Shown here piece after piece: positions 23,861-30,975 of a stretch of DNA of 64,000 bases. The stretch lies in NCBI GenBank assembly GCA_963826165.1, contig CAWGWC010000007.1, positions 496,001 to 560,000 on the forward strand. Direction: 5' to 3'. Both the position numbers and the translations under genes were made by a program. The notes beneath the pieces were generated by a model. The model did not search any database. It saw only the letters and a list, made by a program, of their open reading frames with translations, and was not told where the DNA came from. Position 1 is the stretch's first letter. Every line of letters begins with the position of its first letter. Origin of the DNA: JACVRW01 sp963826165 (GTDB lineage: Bacteria; Actinomycetota; Thermoleophilia; Solirubrobacterales; Thermoleophilaceae).

Positions 23861-24564
23861 GACGCCTCCCTGTGTGCGACGCGCCGGCGGTCGGGCGTGA
23901 GCCCGAAGACGACCCCCAGCGTCGCTGCGATCACCGGGACGCCCGCGGGCGTGAGCGGCGTGAGCAGGAGTGCGATGCCGGCACCGGCCACGGCGGCGGC
24001 CAAAGCCCTACGGGAATCGACCAGGGGGACCATGAGGGCGAGGAACAGGGCGGGGAAGGCGGCGTCGAGGCCGAGTGTGGCAGGGTCGCCGAGGCTGCTG
24101 CCGACCGCGACGCCGACGGCCGTGCCCCCCACCCAGCCCACGTAGAGAAGGACTCCGGCGCCCACCATGCGTCGGCGGTCGAAGCGACCGTCCTGCTGTG
24201 ACACCGCCCAGCTCTCGTCCACCAGGAGCTGTGACTCGAGAGCGCGCCGTAGCCGGCCGCCCGTGAAGGCGCGTGCCGCGGCGAGTCCCATCGGCCCGTA
24301 GCGGGCGTTGAGGAGAACGGCGGCGGCCACGGCGGCCAGGAGCGTGCCCCCCGCCCCGAGCACGGAGACGACAGCGAACTGCGCGGAGCCCGCGAAGGTG
24401 GTGGCGCTCATCGCAATGGCGGCCACCGGGTCGAAGCCGGCCGACTGGGACAGGACCCCGAACGAGGCCCCGAAGAGGACCACAGCCGGCGACAGGGGCA
24501 GCAAGGCTCGGGCCCCGGCGGCATAGGGAGAGGGAGCGCTGCGCTTGGTCGTGGTGGCGCCCAT
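23857..24564 (-). CDS. azlC: Branched-chain amino acid exporter large subunit AzlC
   Basis: A 235-residue membrane protein of the AzlC/BrnF family. Typical segments are VVLFGASFGVLSQSAGFDP, MSATTFAGSAQFAVVSVL and LLNARYGPMGLAAA, spread over about seven helices. I use the ATG at 24564 (MGATTTKRSAP); another ATG at 24609 would leave only 17 bases to the divergent Lrp-type gene. Together with azlD it should export Leu/Ile/Val/Met, and the divergent Lrp-type gene is the likely regulator, as for brnFE-lrp in Corynebacterium glutamicum. Confidence 0.87.
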   Translation of the reverse strand: MGATTTKRSAPSPYAAGARALLPLSPAVVLFGASFGVLSQSAGFDPVAAIAMSATTFAGSAQFAVVSVLGAGGTLLAAVAAAVLLNARYGPMGLAAARAFTGGRLRRALESQLLVDESWAVSQQDGRFDRRRMVGAGVLLYVGWVGGTAVGVAVGSSLGDPATLGLDAAFPALFLALMVPLVDSRRALAAAVAGAGIALLLTPLTPAGVPVIAATLGVVFGLTPDRRRVAHREAS

Positions 24565-24626
24565 GGCGGCCACGAGGCTACCTGCTGTATGGGTGATCAG
24601 CCTTCTCACCGGATATCGTTCCCAGG

Positions 24627-25100
24627 ATGAACACAGTTGTCGAATTTGATTCGGTGGACCGTGCGCTGCTGCTCGAGCTCCAGAAGGATGCTCGGCAGAC
24701 CAACAAGGCGCTCGCGGCCAAGGTCGGCGTCGCCCCGTCCACGTGCCTCGAACGCGTCCGCGAGCTGCGGGCCAGAGGGGTGATCCGCGGCTTCAGGGCC
24801 GACGTGGACCCGGCGGCCGTGGGCCGGCCGGTGCAGGCGATCCTGTCGATCCAGCAGCGCCCGTCGCACGGGCGCGACGACATCGAGATCCTGCTCAGTC
24901 ACATCCGCAACCTGCCCGAGACCCTGACGGTGATGGCGCTGACCGGAACCACCGACTTCATCGTCCACGTGGCCATACGCGACACGAACCACCTGCGCGA
25001 CGTCGTCTGGGCGCTCACCGAGCGACGCGAGGTGGCGCGACTGCAGAGCTCGCTGATCTTCGTGCACGAGGAGGGGCCGGAGCTCATGCCGTTGGATTGA
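24627..25100 (+). CDS. Lrp/AsnC family transcriptional regulator
   Basis: A 157-residue regulator: N-terminal winged helix-turn-helix (VDRALLLELQKDARQTNK, then LAAKVGVAPSTCLERVRELRARGVI) and a C-terminal RAM amino-acid-sensing domain (VMALTGTTDFIVHVAIRDT). It lies divergent from the azlC-azlD-eamA operon with a 62-base gap, so it probably controls export in response to branched-chain amino acids or methionine. The ATG at 24627 follows TCCCAGG. The short gap must hold both promoters and the operator. Confidence 0.88.
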   Translation: MNTVVEFDSVDRALLLELQKDARQTNKALAAKVGVAPSTCLERVRELRARGVIRGFRADVDPAAVGRPVQAILSIQQRPSHGRDDIEILLSHIRNLPETLTVMALTGTTDFIVHVAIRDTNHLRDVVWALTERREVARLQSSLIFVHEEGPELMPLD

Positions 25101-25120
25101 GATCGGGGCGATAACCATCA

Positions 25121-25170
25121 AAACAGTTATACCGGAACTGTATACCAGCTAAACTTGTTAGCCAGTTATT
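25121..25170 (+). promoter_or_regulatory. Palindromic operator region before the CGNR gene
   Basis: An unusually AT-rich 50 bases within this GC-rich window. ACAGTT (25123-25128) and AACTGT (25136-25141) form an inverted repeat with a 7-base spacer. GCTAA (25148-25152) and TTAGC (25158-25162) form a second one with a 5-base spacer. CAGTTAT occurs at 25124-25130 and again at 25163-25169. TATACC elements (around 25128-25133 and 25141-25146) could be -10 boxes. The pattern suggests repressor or activator binding at the promoter of the CGNR gene. Confidence 0.5.
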
Positions 25171-25171
25171 G

Positions 25172-25744
25172 ATGCCTCCCGGCGACTCTCCCCCAGCGAA
25201 GACCGCTCCGCAGCCGCTCGACCTCGTTCAGCGGTTCGTCAACTCGGTCGACCTGGAGACCGGAGAAGACGAGCTCGAGAGTCCCGAGGCGCTGCGGGCG
25301 TGGTTCGCCGAGCGGGACCTGATGAGCGCCCGCGACCCGGTGGCCGCGGCCGATCTGCGACGGGCTCTGGACGTGCGCGAGGGACTGAGGGCGGTGCTCC
25401 TGAGCAACAACGGGCTCGAGCTCGACGAGGACAGGGTCGAGCGGCTCGACCGAGTGGCCGGGCGGACCGGCGTGCGCGTCCGCTTTCGCCCGGGTGCAGA
25501 CCCCGAGCTGGTGCCCGGCGGCAGCGGGGCCGACGCCGCGCTGGCCCGCCTGCTGGCCATCGTCGCGGACTCGGTGACCGGTGGAACCTGGGAGCGGCTC
25601 AAGGCCTGCCCGCGCGAGGAATGCGTCTGGGCCTTCTACGACCACTCGAAGAACCGCTCGGGCCGCTGGTGCAAGATGGAGGACTGCGGGAACCTGGCGA
25701 AGGCCGAGGCCTTCCGGGAGCGCAGGCGGGCCGCCCGGTCCTAG
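25172..25744 (+). CDS. CGNR zinc-finger protein (ABATE domain)
   Basis: A 190-residue protein with an N-terminal ABATE-type domain (LDLVQRFVNSVDLETGEDEL, then RALDVREGLRAVLL) and a C-terminal CGNR zinc finger: CPREECVWAFYDHSKNRS and WCKMEDCGNLAKAE, with four cysteines and the DCGN version of the CGNR motif. Such proteins are thought to be stress-related transcription regulators. The ATG at 25172 is used. The gene stands alone behind a palindromic, AT-rich promoter region, which suggests autoregulation (inference). Confidence 0.85.
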   Translation: MPPGDSPPAKTAPQPLDLVQRFVNSVDLETGEDELESPEALRAWFAERDLMSARDPVAAADLRRALDVREGLRAVLLSNNGLELDEDRVERLDRVAGRTGVRVRFRPGADPELVPGGSGADAALARLLAIVADSVTGGTWERLKACPREECVWAFYDHSKNRSGRWCKMEDCGNLAKAEAFRERRRAARS

Positions 25745-25759
25745 GCCGCGCCGGGGCCA

Positions 25760-25863
25760 GTGCGCTCCGCTCAGGCGTTGCGCGGCGATTCCGGGCGCCC
25801 ACGTTTGGCTGGGGAAGGGGGTAAGCCGCCGCTGTCCTGCTGCACCAACAACCCGGAGCGCAC
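25760..25863. repeat. Widely spaced inverted repeat between convergent genes
   Basis: GTGCGCTCC (25760-25768) and GGAGCGCAC (25855-25863) are perfect 9-base inverted copies 86 bases apart, in the 148-base gap between the CGNR gene and pyruvate kinase, which converge. The repeat could close a large RNA stem or be chance; no other structure stands out in the gap. Confidence 0.3.
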
Positions 25864-25892
25864 GCCCGCGCGGAGCGCCGCGGCGCCGAGCC

Positions 25893-27305
25893 CTACTCCA
25901 ACGTATGCACCTTGAACAGGTTCGTGCCGCCCGCCGATCCGGCCGGCAGCCCTGCCGTGATTCCAATCTTGTCGCCCGGGACGGCGAAGCCGGACTCCAG
26001 CGCGGCCTGGGCACACGCCTCGATCAACCCGAGGGTGTCCATCGGCTCCTCGTGCAGCCGGGGGTGGACTCCCCAGAGGAGGCGGCAGCGGCGGACCACA
26101 TCGCGGCGCGGGGAGAGGGCCAGGACCGGCGCGCGAGGGCGGTAGGCCGAGATCAACCGCGCCGTGGCGCCGGTGTTGGTGGGCGAGACCACGCACTTGA
26201 GCCCGAGCTGGTAGACGCCTCCGACCGCCCCGAAGGCGATCGCGTGGTACTGGTTGTTGGCCTGCGGGCCGCGCTCGGCCAGCCAGCGCCCGTAGGGCAG
26301 CTCGCGCTCCGTCGTCTCTGCGATCGAGGCCATCATCTCCACCGCGAGCACCGGATGCTTTCCCACCGCCGTCTCCTGGGAGAGCATCACGGCGTCTGTG
26401 CCGTCGAAGATGGCGTTGGCCACGTCGGCGACCTCGGCTCGGGTCGGCCGGGTGGAGTGCACCATCGACTCGAGCATCTGGGTGGCGGTGATGGTCGGCT
26501 TGGCCCGGCGCCCGGAGAGCGCCAGCAGGCGCTTCTGCACCAGCGGCACCTCCTCGATCGGCAGCTCGATGCCAAGATCGCCGCGGGCGATCATGATCGC
26601 GTCCGCCGAGTCGATGATCTCCTCGCCGTTCGCGGCCGCCTGGGGCTTCTCGATCTTGGCGATCAACGGCTTCTCCACGCCGCGCTCGCGCAGGTGCTCG
26701 CGCACCGGATCCAGGTCCTCGCGGCGGCGAACGAAGGAGAGCGCGAAGAAGTCCACCCCGATGTCGATGCCGGCGTCGATCAGCGTGATGTCCTCGGCGC
26801 TGACGGCCGGCAGCGAGACCGTGACGTTCGGCAGGTTCAGTCCCTGGCGCGAGGCCACGCTGCCCCCGACCTCGACGCGGGTCATCACTTCGGTGTCGTC
26901 CACCCCGTCCACGCGCAGCCGCACCGCTCCGTCGGCGAGGTAGAGCACGTCGCCGGTTTCCACCAGCTCGGAGAAGCCCGGCCACGCCACCGGCAGGCGC
27001 CCCGAGGTCCCCTCCACCGCATCGGCGGTCAGCACCACGCGTGAGCCGCGAGGCAGCTCCGCCACCCCGCCGGCCACGGGGCCGATGCGCAGCTTGGGTC
27101 CGGGCAGGTCGCCGAGGATCGCCACCTCGCGTCCCACGGCTTCGCTCGCCGCCCGGATCGCAGCGGCGGTCTCGGCGTGGCTCTCCTGTGTCCCGTGCGC
27201 GAAGTTGAGCCGTGCCACGTCCATCCCTGCGGCCACGAGCTGCTCGAGAACGTGCGGCTCGGACGAAGCGGGCCCGATGGTGGCGACGATCTTGGTCGAG
27301 CGCAC
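25893..27305 (-). CDS. pyk: Pyruvate kinase
   Basis: A 470-residue pyruvate kinase, converting phosphoenolpyruvate and ADP to pyruvate and ATP. Visible motifs are TKIVATIGPASS at the N-terminus, MDVARLNFAHGT (substrate Arg/Asn), the active-site helix PLIAKIEKPQAA with the catalytic Lys, IMIARGDLGIELP, TITATQMLESM and FDGTDAVMLSQETAVGKHP. The length is normal. A GTG start at 27305 is used. It stands alone, with a 331-base gap upstream. Confidence 0.96.
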   Translation of the reverse strand: MRSTKIVATIGPASSEPHVLEQLVAAGMDVARLNFAHGTQESHAETAAAIRAASEAVGREVAILGDLPGPKLRIGPVAGGVAELPRGSRVVLTADAVEGTSGRLPVAWPGFSELVETGDVLYLADGAVRLRVDGVDDTEVMTRVEVGGSVASRQGLNLPNVTVSLPAVSAEDITLIDAGIDIGVDFFALSFVRRREDLDPVREHLRERGVEKPLIAKIEKPQAAANGEEIIDSADAIMIARGDLGIELPIEEVPLVQKRLLALSGRRAKPTITATQMLESMVHSTRPTRAEVADVANAIFDGTDAVMLSQETAVGKHPVLAVEMMASIAETTERELPYGRWLAERGPQANNQYHAIAFGAVGGVYQLGLKCVVSPTNTGATARLISAYRPRAPVLALSPRRDVVRRCRLLWGVHPRLHEEPMDTLGLIEACAQAALESGFAVPGDKIGITAGLPAGSAGGTNLFKVHTLE

Positions 27306-27636
27306 GGCCCCAACATACCCGTCGCGGACAGGCGTGCCCGCCGCGGTCAGGCGCGGTCTGCCGCGCTTTCCCCACTCCGTCTGAGAGAAAACCGGGGCGC
27401 TCGACGAAAACCCCGCTCTTAGCGGCAGACAGCCACGGTTCCGTGTTGACGCTCAGCGCGGGAGCGGCTTTGATGAGCCGCGGCCTAAGGGCTTCGGGAG
27501 CGAGTGACGGGAGTGGCGATGGCGCCGGGTCGGAGACCCTCCGCCGTCGGATCGCCTCTCTGCCTCCCAGACCGCCTCACTCAAGGCCGCCGGGGAACTG
27601 CACCGCTGTAGACCGCATCAATGCGGGGGAGGTCTG
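27306..27636. other. 331-base intergenic region between divergent pyk and mIHF genes
   Basis: It holds no supported gene. CGGGG (27393-27397) and CCCCG (27411-27415) could form a small hairpin, and CTGAGAGAAAACC (27381-27393) faintly resembles the palindromic elements at 13.2 kb. TTGACG (27446-27451) and TTTGAT (27469-27474), 17 bases apart, make a plausible promoter for the mIHF gene with a leader of about 150 bases. Nothing else stands out. Confidence 0.4.
27446..27474 (+). promoter_or_regulatory. Candidate sigma-70 promoter of the mIHF gene
   Basis: TTGACG and TTTGAT with a 17-base spacer upstream of the mIHF gene at 27637. The -35 match is good and the -10 match is moderate. The predicted start point near 27481 gives a long 5' leader. 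Confidence 0.35.
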
Positions 27637-28068
27637 ATGGGCAAGTTGGCGACGATGGACGCTGGTCAAGAGCAGCATCTGCGGGCATTGGAGTACGCGA
27701 ATCGCGTACGACTTGCTCGTGCGCGAATGAAGCGTCACATCGCGGCGGGCGAGCTCTCCGCTGCGGAGGTCGTCTTGAGCTGTCCCTGGCAGGCCCACAG
27801 CATGTCGATCAGCGACCTGCTGATGAGCCAGAAGCGCTGGGGGCGGACCCGCTGCAGGAGACTGCTCGTCTCCCTCGGCGTTCCCGAGAACAAGCAGGTG
27901 GGGACGCTCACGGAGCGCCAGCGCATGGCGCTCGCCGCGGTGCTGACCGCGAAGAACGCCCCGGCCGGAGAAGCGGACGTCGCGCCCGCCACCTCGGCGC
28001 CGCGCGAGAGCCACGCGCCCTCAAGGGCGCGGGTCGACGCGCGCGAGCGCGCGCTGACGGCCGCCTAG
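27637..28068 (+). CDS. mihF: Integration host factor, actinobacterial type
   Basis: A 143-residue protein with the actinobacterial IHF core: a basic N-terminal helix (YANRVRLARARMKRHIAAGEL), SAAEVVL, then the S13-like helix-two-turn-helix with WGRTRCRRLLVSLGVPENKQVGTLTERQRMAL given here in parts: GRTRCRRLL, SLGVPENKQVG and LTERQRMALAAVL. mIHF binds and bends DNA and is usually about 105 residues. This one has an extra C-terminal tail of some 35 Ala/Pro/Arg-rich residues. The ATG at 27637 is used. It lies divergent from pyk. Confidence 0.82.
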   Translation: MGKLATMDAGQEQHLRALEYANRVRLARARMKRHIAAGELSAAEVVLSCPWQAHSMSISDLLMSQKRWGRTRCRRLLVSLGVPENKQVGTLTERQRMALAAVLTAKNAPAGEADVAPATSAPRESHAPSRARVDARERALTAA

Positions 28069-28083
28069 CCGGGACGAAAGCGA

Positions 28084-28114
28084 CGGCGGCCGGGCCGCGT
28101 GGGCTCGGCCGCCG
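28084..28114. terminator. Candidate bidirectional terminator hairpin
   Basis: CGGCGGCC (28084-28091) and GGCCGCCG (28107-28114) are perfect 8-base inverted copies around a 15-base loop, in the 50-base gap between the convergent mIHF and VOC genes. No T-run follows on either strand. Confidence 0.45.
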
Positions 28115-28118
28115 GCGC

Positions 28119-28589
28119 TCACCCGTGGACCGGACGCCGCCCGAGCTCGTCGAGCGGCTCGTCCGCGGTGAGCCCGGGTCCGAGCGTGGCCAGCTCGAGG
28201 ATGTGGCCGTCCGGGTCGCGCAGGTAGAGCGACTTGAAGTAGGTGCGATCCATGATCTCGGTGACCGGGATGCCCCTGCCGGCGAGGTACTCGCGCCAGG
28301 CGGACAGCTCGGCCTCGGACTCGACCGACAGGGCGATGTGATGGGTCGATCCGCGGCCCACCGAGCCCTCGTCGAGGTCGGGATACTCCAGGCAGGTGAT
28401 GAGCGTGCCGGGCCTCCCCTCCTCGTCACCGAAGAACAGGTGGCGCGCGCCGCGGTCGTCCTCGTTGACCGTCTGCTTGACCAGGCGCATGCCCAGCAGG
28501 TTGCGGTAGAAGCCCACCGACCGCTCGACGTCGGCGCAGATGAGGGTCACGTGGTGTATCCCGGAGATCCGCAACCGCCGCTCGTTCAT
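28119..28589 (-). CDS. VOC family protein (glyoxalase/dioxygenase fold)
   Basis: A 156-residue vicinal-oxygen-chelate protein. Motifs: ISGIHHVTLICADVERSVG with the first metal His, YRNLLGMRLVKQTVNEDD, THHIALSVESEAEL with the second His, and DPDGHILELATLGPG with the Glu ligand. The N-terminal half strongly resembles ring-cleaving dioxygenases of the MhqO/MhqE type, which have two such units; this protein has one. The substrate is unknown. The ATG at 28589 is 12 bases after the upstream membrane protein gene on the same strand. Confidence 0.83.
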   Translation of the reverse strand: MNERRLRISGIHHVTLICADVERSVGFYRNLLGMRLVKQTVNEDDRGARHLFFGDEEGRPGTLITCLEYPDLDEGSVGRGSTHHIALSVESEAELSAWREYLAGRGIPVTEIMDRTYFKSLYLRDPDGHILELATLGPGLTADEPLDELGRRPVHG

Positions 28590-28601
28590 CGCGGCCGCAC
28601 G

Positions 28602-29111
28602 CTACCTGAACGAGAGACCGCCCGAGCGCCGCTTGAACAGCTCGCGCATGCCGTAGAAGGTGGCGCCGAACACGGCGAACCCGAGCACCGTGAGCACCCA
28701 CACCTGCACCGGCCCGAGCCCGAGCGCGACCACGGTGACCACCACGAACGCGGCCACTCCGGCGAGCAGGCTCGAGTGTGAGCGAAAGCCCGCGAGGTGC
28801 TCCCTCAGAGCCAGCTCGCCCCCTCCGAGCGAGGCGATCACCAGACCGGCGAGCAACCGCTCCTCGCCCGCGTCGCCACTCAGCGCTCCCCACACGATCA
28901 GGCCGATCCCGAGCAGGATCACGAGCTCCGACAACGGAAACCGACCCCAGGGCGGCAGGGGCCGGTCGGCGGCCGACGGCCGGCCGGCGCGCGGCGGGCG
29001 CCGCGACGTAGGGGCCACCTGCGCCGCCTGCTCCTGCCGCCGTTCGCGGCGGGCGGCGTCGCGTTCTGCGCGCGTGGTCTCTCCTCCGCGCTTGCGGCTC
29101 CTACGGCCCAT
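28602..29111 (-). CDS. Membrane protein of unknown function
   Basis: A 169-residue protein: a very basic, unstructured N-terminus (MGRRSRKRGGETTRAERD, about 50 residues) followed by four hydrophobic helices (LVILLGIGLIVWGAL, LLAGLVIASLGGGELAL, LLAGVAAFVVVTVVALGLG, VWVLTVLGFAVFGATFYGM) and a basic tail. The ATG directly follows the TGA stop of the upstream gene, so the two are co-translated. The function is not recognised. Confidence 0.65.
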   Translation of the reverse strand: MGRRSRKRGGETTRAERDAARRERRQEQAAQVAPTSRRPPRAGRPSAADRPLPPWGRFPLSELVILLGIGLIVWGALSGDAGEERLLAGLVIASLGGGELALREHLAGFRSHSSLLAGVAAFVVVTVVALGLGPVQVWVLTVLGFAVFGATFYGMRELFKRRSGGLSFR

Positions 29112-29582
29112 TCAGGCGGCTAACGGACAGCCGGAGGAGATCACGACGCGCCACCAGTTCAGGAACATCCCGATCAGGCCGTAGCGCGGCCGGACGTGCC
29201 AGTGCCGGCAGCCCGGCTCCCCGATGTCCTCGCTCGAGACGTGGGCCCAGTGGTGAGCCGCCGGCTCGAGCGACATCTCCTCGATCAGCCGCCGGTTCTG
29301 CTCCTCCACGTAGGTGCGGTCCGACAGCGCCCGGCGGGCGTGCGAGGTGCGGGCGGCGAGATCGTCACGCAGCTCCTCGAGCTCGGCCAGCGACAGCAGG
29401 CGAGGCCCGCCCCGGCCGGGCACGTCCCAGTCGAAGTTCTTTCGCGGCCACGTGGAGCAGAACAGGCCGCCGAGCTCAGTCTCGAGCCGCGCGATCTGAT
29501 CCAGGAGCGTGCGGCGGACGGCGCGCTCGTCCGGGAGTGCGGGAGCGAGCGGGCCGACTCCTCTGTCGAGAACGTCAGGCAC
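29112..29582 (-). CDS. Hypothetical protein, helical with conserved Trp/His
   Basis: A 156-residue protein with two helical stretches (RTLLDQIARLETELGGLF and LAELEELRDDLAARTSHARR) and a C-terminal Trp/His-rich region (HHWAHVSSEDIGEPGCRHW, then FLNWWRVVISSGCPLAA). No known domain is recognised. The gene is first of a probable operon with the membrane protein at 28602 and the VOC protein at 28119. Confidence 0.6.
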   Translation of the reverse strand: MPDVLDRGVGPLAPALPDERAVRRTLLDQIARLETELGGLFCSTWPRKNFDWDVPGRGGPRLLSLAELEELRDDLAARTSHARRALSDRTYVEEQNRRLIEEMSLEPAAHHWAHVSSEDIGEPGCRHWHVRPRYGLIGMFLNWWRVVISSGCPLAA

Positions 29583-29611
29583 GACTCAGATCAGTCTAGA
29601 CCCTGCCGGGC

Positions 29612-30259
29612 TCAGGACCCCAGGCTCAGCACGTCGGCCGCCAGCCAGAGGGCCTCCTCGGAGGCGATACGGGGCACTCCCTTGACCTGAAGCGCGCAGA
29701 GGATCATCCAGGCGCAGGCCGGGGTGACGCCGGCGTCCTCGGCCACCTCACCCAGCACCACGGCTACCGGGCGCGTGGAGTCCGCCACGACGATCTGTCG
29801 GACCGACAGCGGCCGAACCGGACCGAGCGTCTCCCCCGGGCGCGACAGCCGCAGCCCGGGCTCGCCCTCCACCCGGTCGCCGTCGAGGGCGATCACCGGC
29901 ACTCCGGTCTCGGCGATGGCGATGGTGAGGGCGTCGTCGAGGATGTTCTCGCTCTTCAGGCCTCCGTGGCGCAGGCGCTCGAGCGCTATGGCCTCAACCG
30001 GAGTCCGATCTGTGTCGGGATCGATCCCCACCTGACGTGAGAAGACGCGGTAGGCCCACGGCACCGAGTCCTGGCGCATGTGGATGACCCGGCCGCCGGT
30101 GTAGCGGTTGGCCAGCGCCTGCAGCCGCTCCTTCACCTCGTGGGGTGAGCGGCCGGGACGGGCGTGCACGGCGGCGTGCACGAGGCGCAGCTCGGGGAAC
30201 TCCTCCCTCAGCTCTGGTTCGATCCAGCCGTCATGCAGGTGGAGCTCGGGACCGCTCAC
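29612..30259 (-). CDS. B3/B4 tRNA-binding-type domain protein
   Basis: A 215-residue protein with the B3/B4 fold found as a domain of phenylalanyl-tRNA synthetase beta and as free-standing proteins of unknown role. Signature segments: IDPDTDRTPVEAIALERLRHGG, quoted in part as RTPVEAIALERLRHGG, then SENILDDALTIAIAETGVPV and DGDRVEGEPGLRLSRPGE. A GTG start overlaps the redoxin stop (GTGA), so it is the last gene of the long mce operon, though a functional link is not obvious. It may edit or bind an amino-acid-like ligand. Confidence 0.75.
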   Translation of the reverse strand: MSGPELHLHDGWIEPELREEFPELRLVHAAVHARPGRSPHEVKERLQALANRYTGGRVIHMRQDSVPWAYRVFSRQVGIDPDTDRTPVEAIALERLRHGGLKSENILDDALTIAIAETGVPVIALDGDRVEGEPGLRLSRPGETLGPVRPLSVRQIVVADSTRPVAVVLGEVAEDAGVTPACAWMILCALQVKGVPRIASEEALWLAADVLSLGS

Positions 30260-30975
30260 GACTGCAGCCGCTCTGCCCGCCGTCTCAGTTGATCCTCCGT
30301 GAGGTTGCCCAGCTCCACGTCGACCACCTTCCCGCCACGACGGGCGAAGATGGTCGTGGGGCAGACGCCGATGCCGTAGACGTTCGACAGCTGACCGTCT
30401 CGGTCGAGCGCCACCGGCTGAGTCCAGTCGCGTGCCCGGACCAGCCGTCGAATCTCGTCCTGAGACTTGTCGCGCGAGAAGAACACCGTGGCGAACTCCA
30501 CTCCGGGAACATCATTCCTGACGCGCTCCACGCGGTCCACCTGCGGGTAGCAGTCGGCGCCCCGGTCGAAGATGAACGTGAGCACGAGCGGGCGCCGCCG
30601 AAGCTCGCAGAGGTTGACCACGTCCCGCGTCAGAACATCGCATGCCGGGACACGCCCGGCACCCTCGGGGCACGGTTCCTTCTGGCACAGGTTCACGTCC
30701 CCGGTCAGGTTGCCGACCGCGGACGGGGCGGCGAAGTCCTTGAGCTGCGTGCCGCGCTCGGGACCGAACAGAGACTCGCCGCTGTTGGGGAGGGTCTGGA
30801 CGAACAGGAGCACGCTGAGGACCATCACGAAGAGGATCCCCACCGCCCAGGCGTATTTGTTGGCGCTGCGCGGCGCCTTGGGGGGCCGCGTCTGCCCGGG
30901 CGCCGGGCCGTGACCGTTCTCCTCAGCCGGGCGGTCGCGCTCGCGGCCCAGGTCCCCGAAGCGGTCTTCGCTCAC
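30256..30975 (-). CDS. Membrane-anchored thioredoxin-fold (redoxin) protein
   Basis: A 239-residue protein with a polar N-terminus, one transmembrane helix (WAVGILFVMVLSVLLFVQ) and an extracytoplasmic peroxiredoxin/thioredoxin-like domain. The expected redox position reads FIFDRGADCYPQVDR, i.e. one cysteine rather than CxxC, and the cis-Pro loop is GIGVCPTTIFARRGG. It resembles AhpC/TSA-type proteins. The GTG start overlaps the MMPL stop (GTGA), placing it in the mce operon, where it may protect or reduce cysteines of secreted MCE proteins (inference). Confidence 0.72.
   Translation of the reverse strand: MSEDRFGDLGRERDRPAEENGHGPAPGQTRPPKAPRSANKYAWAVGILFVMVLSVLLFVQTLPNSGESLFGPERGTQLKDFAAPSAVGNLTGDVNLCQKEPCPEGAGRVPACDVLTRDVVNLCELRRRPLVLTFIFDRGADCYPQVDRVERVRNDVPGVEFATVFFSRDKSQDEIRRLVRARDWTQPVALDRDGQLSNVYGIGVCPTTIFARRGGKVVDVELGNLTEDQLRRRAERLQS

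Noticed and set aside
27381..27393. CTGAGAGAAAACC as another copy of the 13.2-kb palindromic element
   Set aside because: Only about half the element matches and no inverted partner follows, so it is too weak to count.
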